Source: Microcaldota archaeon
Lineage (GTDB): Archaea; Micrarchaeota; Micrarchaeia; Micrarchaeales; CABMGC01
Assembly (NCBI GenBank): GCA_021812185.1
Contig: JAKAON010000003.1
Coordinates: 1-45,312 of the forward strand
Length of the DNA stretch: 45,312 nucleotides
Direction of reading: 5' to 3'
Shown here: in pieces, positions 40,472-45,312 of the stretch
Layout of the letters: every line of letters begins with the position of its first letter
How positions within the stretch are numbered: position 1 is the stretch's first letter
Position numbers and translations under genes: made by a program
Notes under the pieces: model-generated
Told to the model about the DNA's origin: nothing
The model's database searches: none
The model's input: the letters and a program-made list of their open reading frames with translations, nothing else

Positions 40472-41317
40472 ATGGCTTCAGAGATACTCAGGCGTGAACA
40501 AACTGACAAATCAACTACGCAGCCCCAGCTCGAGCAGGGGATGCACCCATCATTTCTGAATGTTTTGATACAGAAAAAATCAATAAAAGAGAAAACAGCC
40601 GGGATTAAGCATCGCATTGGAGTGTACAGCGCAAAAGGAGGGGTGGGAAAGACCACTGTTGCTGTTAACTTGGCATATGCCCTAAGCGAAATGGGTCTCT
40701 CTGTAGGTCTGCTTGACGCAGATATAGACTGCCCAAATGTAACGTTCTTCATGGGAATAAACACGGTAATACCCCAAGATTACCCTCTCAAGCCTGTGGT
40801 TAAAGACGGCATAAAGGTTATGTCAACTGCCTTATTCATCGAAGACAAGGAAAAGCCAATAATGTGGAGAGGCCCGATGAAAGGCAAAATGCTAAGGGAA
40901 TTTTTCGAGAATACCTCCTGGGGAGACCTAGATTATATAATAATTGATCTGCCCCCTGGGACCAGCGATACCCCCCTCTCGCTAATGCAGTTACTGGATC
41001 TTGACGGGATACTTCTCGTGACAACTCCTCAGTCAATAGCCGCAAAGAACGCAATACGATCCGGATACATGGCAAAAAGGATGAACATACATCTCTTCGG
41101 CGTCGTGGAAACAATGTCTGGGAACAGCCCTGCTGGCGCACTTCACGTATCTAAGGTCCTCAATACAGACCTTCTGGGAACCATAAAATATGATGAAAAG
41201 TTCAACGAGTGCAGCGATATCGGCAAAGTGCCCTTCCTAACAGAGAAGCATATCCACGATGCATTCGAAGATATAGCCAAGAAATTGTCATCTTTAGGTA
41301 AAAAAACAAGCTCATAA
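40472..41317 (+). CDS. Mrp/NBP35-family P-loop ATPase, lacking the CxxC motif
   Basis: The 281-residue protein carries a deviant Walker A KGGVGKTT (55-62), LLDADIDCPNV and the MWRGPMKGKML and IDLPPGTSDTPLSLMQ stretches that identify Mrp/NBP35/ApbC ATPases, which carry and transfer Fe-S clusters. Where these normally have a CPxC pair, it reads VETMSGNSPAGA (about 209-220) with no cysteines, so cluster binding there is unlikely. Residues 1-45 are an extra N-terminal segment. GTGAT ends three bases before ATG 40472. It may be a regulatory or MinD-like relative. Confidence 0.85.
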   Translation: MASEILRREQTDKSTTQPQLEQGMHPSFLNVLIQKKSIKEKTAGIKHRIGVYSAKGGVGKTTVAVNLAYALSEMGLSVGLLDADIDCPNVTFFMGINTVIPQDYPLKPVVKDGIKVMSTALFIEDKEKPIMWRGPMKGKMLREFFENTSWGDLDYIIIDLPPGTSDTPLSLMQLLDLDGILLVTTPQSIAAKNAIRSGYMAKRMNIHLFGVVETMSGNSPAGALHVSKVLNTDLLGTIKYDEKFNECSDIGKVPFLTEKHIHDAFEDIAKKLSSLGKKTSS

Positions 41318-41379
41318 AGTCTCTCGGTAAATCAAAAATTTATATACTTTACTGGATTAACCACTATGCGGGGATTATT

Positions 41380-42597
41380 ATGAAAGAACCATTCTCAGAT
41401 TTGCTCAAGGAATCCTCGATATTCAAGAACAGGGCCGCGCTATCTCCTAATTTTATACCCGAGCATCTTCTATTCAGGGACAAGCAAATAGATTCCATAG
41501 TCAAGGTTCTCACACCATCCCTCAAGGGAGACAAGGGAAGGAACCTATTCATTTACGGAAAGACGGGTACAGGGAAGACATCATGTATGAGATATGTTCT
41601 TGACAAGGTAAAGAACATCTCAACTGTAAGGGCAAAAATATCATACATAAACTGCAGGCTTCATAATTCAAGGTACCGTGTCCTAAATAAAATATTGTCT
41701 GATCATCTTCCTGCTTACGCCAAGCACGGCTACGGCACAGTGGACATATACGGCAAGATAATAAACTGGATAGAAGAGGATACAAAGATACTTGTGGTGG
41801 TTCTTGACGAAATAGATATGGTCACCGACCTCGACGACCTAATATACACGCTCACGCGCGCTAACAACGACATGAAATCCGGAGGCATAGTGATAGCCGG
41901 AATCTGCAACAATATATCATTCAAGGACAAGCTCGATCCAAGAAGCCTATCATCCCTATACGAGGCAGAATTGGTATTCCCTCCGTATAATTCAAACGAA
42001 CTCTCAGAAATACTCAAGCAGCGCGCCGAACTGGGATTCAAGAAGGATGTAATAGAGCCGCAGGCAATAAATCTCGCAGCTGCAATATCTGCAAAAGACA
42101 GCGGAGATGCCAGGCTTGCTCTCAAAATGCTCTCAAATGCCGGAGAACTCGCCGAGGAAAAGGGAGAAAAGAAGATAACTATAGAGGATGTACGCGATGC
42201 TTCTAAAAACGCAGAAGAGGAAATAGCGTACGAGTTGGTAAGTACGTTGCCTGAACATCAGCGCCTCATAGTATATGCAATAGCCATGCTCACAATACAG
42301 GGAAGCAGGTACAAGAAACTTGTACAAGGCGAAGACACATACCTATTCAGCGGCGAGGTATACGACAAATATGTGGCAATAATAAATTCATTGAAAAAGG
42401 ATCCAAAGAGCTCAAGGTGGTATAGAAAGTACATAACTGATTTAGAGATGCAGGGCCTCGTGGCGACGTACGAATCCGGAAAGGGGATACGTGGACATAC
42501 CAAGCTCATAAAACTGCTGTATCCTCCAGCAAAAATAAGGAATACCATAGAAAAAGGGCTGTTCAACGAATCTGAAGCCGAAGTCAAGACAACATGA
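41380..42597 (+). CDS. cdc6: Orc1/Cdc6 replication initiator
   Basis: The 405-residue AAA+ protein has Walker A GKTGTGKTS (60-68), Walker B VVLDEID (140-146), sensor regions (SLSSLYEAELVFPPY) and a C-terminal winged helix (about 320-405, LVATYESGKGIRGHTKLIKL). It binds origin recognition boxes and loads MCM. TTTATATAC at 41339-41347 serves as TATA; the ATG is about 35 bases downstream. The short upstream spacer holds no convincing origin repeat. Rpp30 follows after four bases, an unusual but compact pairing. Confidence 0.94.
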   Translation: MKEPFSDLLKESSIFKNRAALSPNFIPEHLLFRDKQIDSIVKVLTPSLKGDKGRNLFIYGKTGTGKTSCMRYVLDKVKNISTVRAKISYINCRLHNSRYRVLNKILSDHLPAYAKHGYGTVDIYGKIINWIEEDTKILVVVLDEIDMVTDLDDLIYTLTRANNDMKSGGIVIAGICNNISFKDKLDPRSLSSLYEAELVFPPYNSNELSEILKQRAELGFKKDVIEPQAINLAAAISAKDSGDARLALKMLSNAGELAEEKGEKKITIEDVRDASKNAEEEIAYELVSTLPEHQRLIVYAIAMLTIQGSRYKKLVQGEDTYLFSGEVYDKYVAIINSLKKDPKSSRWYRKYITDLEMQGLVATYESGKGIRGHTKLIKLLYPPAKIRNTIEKGLFNESEAEVKTT

Positions 42598-42601
42598 TGA
42601 T

Positions 42602-43117
42602 ATGCAGTACTGCGACTACATAAGGGATGTCAATGCCGCTGACTCCAAGCTTGCGAAGTTGCTTGGCTTCCAAAAAATGCTTACTTCTCTAGATGGCATA
42701 TCGATAGTCGCAAGCCCTCAAACAATAGGCACGCACGAAAATAAGGTCATACTTGAAGGCAATTGCGCATACATAATGAAGCATGTAAATGACAGGCGTG
42801 TTGTAGGTATAATTATAGACGACTTCGAGGCAGATAAGAATTTGATAGAGCATGCACGCCACAAGGAGAAGGCACTTATAATAAATGCAGGAAAACTCAC
42901 AAATTCAAGCGACAGTTATAGGGCGAGAAACATAATTCGAGCAAGGGAGCTGGTAAAGAACGCATTGCACTACAAAATAAAAATTTCAATAGCATCGACA
43001 GCAAGGACCGCAAATGAAGTGCTATCCGCTGGGCAGCTGATAGAAGTGGCACAGATGCTCGGCGCAAGCCAAGTGCAGGGAAAGAAAATGCTCACAATAT
43101 TAGGTGATTTGCTATGA
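42602..43117 (+). CDS. rnp3: Ribonuclease P protein component 3 (Rpp30)
   Basis: The 171-residue TIM-barrel-type protein matches archaeal Rpp30 in ALIINAGKLTNSS, YRARNIIRARELVKNALHYKIKISIAS and SAGQLIEVAQMLGA. It is shorter than the usual ~210 residues, with an abbreviated N-terminal half. It partners Pop5 in RNase P. The start is ATG at 42603 in the track frame beginning 42602; the stop overlaps rnp2 by four bases (ATGA), so the two subunits are translated in a coupled way. Confidence 0.85.
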   Translation: MQYCDYIRDVNAADSKLAKLLGFQKMLTSLDGISIVASPQTIGTHENKVILEGNCAYIMKHVNDRRVVGIIIDDFEADKNLIEHARHKEKALIINAGKLTNSSDSYRARNIIRARELVKNALHYKIKISIASTARTANEVLSAGQLIEVAQMLGASQVQGKKMLTILGDLL

Positions 43118-43434
43118 TAATGAGGCGCAAGTCTAGATACATATTGGTAAGGTCCACACGCCCTCTAGATATAGAAGTGAGGGATCGGGAATATCAATTC
43201 CTAAAGGAAGTGGAAAGATTCATGGGCATAGGCGCATACTGCGCGTCTCATCCTAAAATAGCAAATAAAGCAGGAAGCAACATGTTCATAGTAAAGGTGA
43301 ACCGCGGAAGCGAGTGCAGCTTTGCACTTGCAACATCTTTCATAAAACGTATCGCAGACATGGATATTGGATTCCAAACAGTAAAAACATCCGGAAGCAT
43401 ATCGCAGTTGAAACGGCTCGCCGCAAAGAGCTAA
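43114..43434 (+). CDS. rnp2: Ribonuclease P protein component 2 (Pop5)
   Basis: The 106-residue protein begins MIMRRKSRYILVRS, the Pop5 start, and continues with EYQFLKEVERFMGIGAYCAS, a VKVNRGSE strand and a late ATSFIKRIADMDIGFQTVKTSGSI typical of the ferredoxin-like fold. With Rpp30 it activates the catalytic domain of RNase P RNA. The four-base overlap with rnp3 is the normal archaeal arrangement. The window encodes three of the four or five RNase P proteins. Confidence 0.87.
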   Translation: MIMRRKSRYILVRSTRPLDIEVRDREYQFLKEVERFMGIGAYCASHPKIANKAGSNMFIVKVNRGSECSFALATSFIKRIADMDIGFQTVKTSGSISQLKRLAAKS

Positions 43435-43450
43435 AAGTTACGCATGGGCG

Positions 43451-43468
43451 TTTTGGGAAATTCCAAAA
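43451..43468 (+). terminator. Short stem-loop after rnp2
   Basis: TTTTGG and CCAAAA form a 6-bp hairpin around GAAATT, 17 bases after the rnp2 stop and before the DUF2779 gene. There is no following T-run, so a terminator role is weak; it could be a protein site. Confidence 0.25.
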
Positions 43469-43504
43469 TAGCAAGCATTAATATCAGGCATCCCAAATAA
43501 TATC

Positions 43505-45025
43505 ATGCAAAACGTATCAAAGGAACATACCTATCTAACCAAATCCCGCTACGTAAATGGCCTGAACTGCGCAAAGGAGATATGGCTGATGTTTAATGAC
43601 CCAAAGTCCCTGCCCAAAATAGACCAAGCTACACAAAATAGGTTTGATGAAGGGCACAAAGTAGGGGAACTTGCAAAACTCCTCTTCCCAACTGGAATAG
43701 AAATAACAAAAATATCGCCTAAAGATAATGACAAAATTTCAAGAGAGCTATTAAAAGAAAGAAGGCCTCTGTTCGAAGCCGGATTCATACATAGCGACGG
43801 TAAATGCTATGCCCGCGCAGACATCCTGGTGCCGTCGGGAAAATCAGAATGGGACATAATAGAGGTCAAGAGCGCCGCTTCAGTAAAGGAATACTACCTA
43901 GATGATATATCGTTCCAGAAATACTGCTATGAAGGCGCAGGCCTGAAGATTAGGAAATCTTTCGTTTTCTATGTAAATAAGGAATACGTAAAGGACGGCG
44001 ACATAAATCCGCAGGATTTTTTCATGAGGGGGGAAGTAACCGAAAGCATCGATGCAAAAGTCCCAAAGGTACATGAAAACGTTATAAAATTATTAAAAAT
44101 AACAAAGCTCAAGGAATGCCCTGAATTTACGCGGGGTGAAAACTACCACGACGATCCACACGGCGTCCATGAAAACGACAGGTTCTGGAAAGAGAATCCG
44201 GATTCTGACATTTTAGATATGTATAGGGGAGGAAAGAAGGCCGCAGAACTATTCGATTTTGGAATTATCAAGATAAAAGACATACCTGAAGATTACGAGT
44301 TAAACGAAAAACAGATTATACAAAAGATGGCGCATTCAAGCGCAGGCACTCATACAAATATCAAGGAGTTAAATACTTTCATAAAGCGCATAAACTATCC
44401 GATTTACTTCATGGATTTCGAAAGTTACGCAACCGCTATCCCATTATATGACGGGCTTAGACCATACCAGCAAATACCTTTCCAATTTTCTGTCCATGTG
44501 CTAAAAAATAAAGGCCAAAAACCGACCCATATCTCTTTCCTTGCAAAAGGATCCAAAGACCCAAGAGCAAAGTTCATAGCAGAACTAAAGAAGGCCATCG
44601 GTACAAAAGGCAGTATTTTAGTATATAACCAAAGTTTCGAACAATCCATTTTAGAAAAGCTCGTACAGCACTCTCCGAAGTACAAAAAGTGGGTTGCGTC
44701 AATTATACCCAGACTGGTAGACCTCCTTGTCCCATTTAGGAATTTCCATTATTACCACCCTCATCAGAAAGGCAGCGTTTCACTAAAGCACGTTCTGCCA
44801 GCGCTTACTGGTATGACATACGGAGATCTTCCAATAAACAACGGGTCCCAGGCCTCTTTATCATACTTATTCATAACCCACGGGGCGTATCTAGGTAAGC
44901 ATGCAACTAAAAAAGAGATGAGGGAGATAAGAAACGACCTGGAGAAGTACTGCGGCCAAGACACGGAAGGCATGGTAAGAATATTGGATAAATTAGAGGG
45001 CATATGCCAAGGCAGCCAAGATTAA
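43505..45025 (+). CDS. DUF2779 protein: PD-(D/E)XK-like nuclease fused to DEDD-type exonuclease-like domain
   Basis: The 506-residue protein has an N-terminal PD-(D/E)XK-like half: YLTKSRYVNGLNC, then ARADILV (D about 105), IIEVKSA (about 117-123) and YCYEGAG, recalling Cas4/RecB nucleases. Cys at about 23 and 140 could be part of a cluster site. The C-terminal DUF2779 half is RNase H-like: YFMDFESYATAIP (about 299-311), ILVYNQSFEQSILEKL and YCGQDTEGMVRIL supply DEDD acids. Such proteins are probably DNA or RNA nucleases in repair or defence; no function is proven. No Cas gene is nearby. ATG at 43505 is good. Confidence 0.83.
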   Translation: MQNVSKEHTYLTKSRYVNGLNCAKEIWLMFNDPKSLPKIDQATQNRFDEGHKVGELAKLLFPTGIEITKISPKDNDKISRELLKERRPLFEAGFIHSDGKCYARADILVPSGKSEWDIIEVKSAASVKEYYLDDISFQKYCYEGAGLKIRKSFVFYVNKEYVKDGDINPQDFFMRGEVTESIDAKVPKVHENVIKLLKITKLKECPEFTRGENYHDDPHGVHENDRFWKENPDSDILDMYRGGKKAAELFDFGIIKIKDIPEDYELNEKQIIQKMAHSSAGTHTNIKELNTFIKRINYPIYFMDFESYATAIPLYDGLRPYQQIPFQFSVHVLKNKGQKPTHISFLAKGSKDPRAKFIAELKKAIGTKGSILVYNQSFEQSILEKLVQHSPKYKKWVASIIPRLVDLLVPFRNFHYYHPHQKGSVSLKHVLPALTGMTYGDLPINNGSQASLSYLFITHGAYLGKHATKKEMREIRNDLEKYCGQDTEGMVRILDKLEGICQGSQD

Positions 45026-45128
45026 TGGCAATATGTGGCCAAAAGGAAAATCCACCAAAAGCTATATAAGTTTACTATAAATATACTATATTGTCTTAAT
45101 TCTCCAATCTAAATTGGGCTAATCATTA

Positions 45129-45134
45129 AGGTGA
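45129..45134 (+). promoter_or_regulatory. Ribosome-binding site of psmA
   Basis: AGGTGA lies four bases before the ATG at 45139, fixing the start. TATATAA at 45063-45069 and ATAAATATA at 45077-45085 are candidate TATA elements. Confidence 0.6.
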
Positions 45135-45138
45135 AATT

Positions 45139-45312
45139 ATGTATCCAAACGTTCAAGCATACGACAGAGGGGTCATGTTCAATCCTGACGGAAGGCTATT
45201 CCAGGTGGAATACGCAAAGGAAGCAGTGAGGAAGGGCGCAACGTCTCTCGGGATGGTAGTAAAGGACGGGGTAGTATTCGTGGCCCACAAAAATCTCACA
45301 GAGCAGATCGGA
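45139..45312 (+). CDS. psmA: Proteasome alpha subunit (5' part, cut by window end)
   Basis: The first 58 residues read MYPNVQAYDRGVMFNPDGRL followed by FQVEYAKEAVRKGATSLGMV and a KDGVVFVAHK strand. This is the archaeal 20S proteasome alpha N-terminus: the YDR gate residues and the H0/H1 helices that control substrate entry. The alpha rings cap the core and dock PAN. The rest lies beyond the window. The PAC2-type chaperone at 26300-27073 may assist its assembly. Confidence 0.95.
   Translation, partial: MYPNVQAYDRGVMFNPDGRLFQVEYAKEAVRKGATSLGMVVKDGVVFVAHKNLTEQIG

Noticed and set aside
41318-41379. Replication origin next to cdc6.
   Set aside because: The spacer holds only a TATA element and no ORB-like repeat or AT-rich unwinding block; it is too short.

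Overview
The window looks like chromosome from a small-genome DPANN archaeon, most likely of the Micrarchaeota/ARMAN type. This is inferred from gene content, not from rRNA. Archaeal information-processing genes dominate: PCNA, SRP54, Kae1 and Bud32, TFE, GINS, aIF2-alpha, eL42, eL41, RadA, Orc1/Cdc6, RNase P proteins Rpp21, Rpp30 and Pop5, a crenarchaeal-type SSB, prefoldin beta, the proteasome alpha subunit and Dph5. They sit beside a bacterial-type DNA gyrase (gyrB-gyrA), an M16 zinc peptidase, an ADP-forming acetyl-CoA synthetase and several N-glycosylation-rich surface proteins. DNA is AT-rich, genes are packed tightly, and starts are a mix of GGTG-type ribosome sites and apparently leaderless TATA-driven genes. 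No insertion sequence, CRISPR array, prophage or rRNA was seen.

Layout. Positions 1-5000: PCNA diverges from D-aminoacyl-tRNA deacylase, a repeat-bearing surface protein and a DJ-1-like protein, converging on Rpp21 and a Nudix hydrolase. Positions 5050-8550: an intron-containing tRNA-Ile(UAU), SRP54, a 15-codon lysine mini-ORF, a DRG GTPase and an unknown gene. Positions 8538-12500 (minus): CysRS, an anchored extracellular protein, then kae1-bud32, with the tiny eL41 gene squeezed in on the plus strand. Positions 12560-18845: a winged-helix/membrane-protein pair, an Lhr-type helicase and the M16 peptidase. Positions 18890-23502: tRNA-Lys and the gyrase operon. Positions 23578-27216: TFE, initiator tRNA, then GINS-eL42-aIF2alpha-PAC2 and tRNA-Gly. 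Positions 27229-33182: DUF92 membrane protein, a structured intergenic element, then a plus-strand run from radA through dph5, two unknown genes, prefoldin beta, a DHH phosphoesterase and Mre11. Positions 33179-36778 (minus): two paralogous unknown genes, then a membrane-anchored winged-helix gene with acdB and acdA. Positions 36877-45312: aCPSF2-like RNase, SSB, Yip1-like protein, M20 peptidase, Mrp-like ATPase, Cdc6, Rpp30-Pop5, a two-nuclease DUF2779 protein and the start of psmA.

Functionally the window covers replication and repair (PCNA, GINS, Cdc6, SSB, RadA, Mre11, gyrase, Lhr), tRNA maturation and quality control (three RNase P proteins, KEOPS core, DtdA, CysRS, four tRNAs), translation, RNA decay and protein turnover, plus one energy module: AcdAB makes ATP from acyl-CoA.

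The points most worth a second look are: the tRNA-Ile with a UAU anticodon and a textbook bulge-helix-bulge intron; a strongly paired RNA-like element before radA; an inverted-repeat/AT-rich segment before GINS; the lysine mini-ORF; the paralogous gene pair beside Mre11; the membrane-anchored winged-helix protein co-transcribed with AcdAB and facing a perfect 9-bp dyad; and several family members missing key residues (Mrp-like without CxxC, DJ-1-like without its cysteine).
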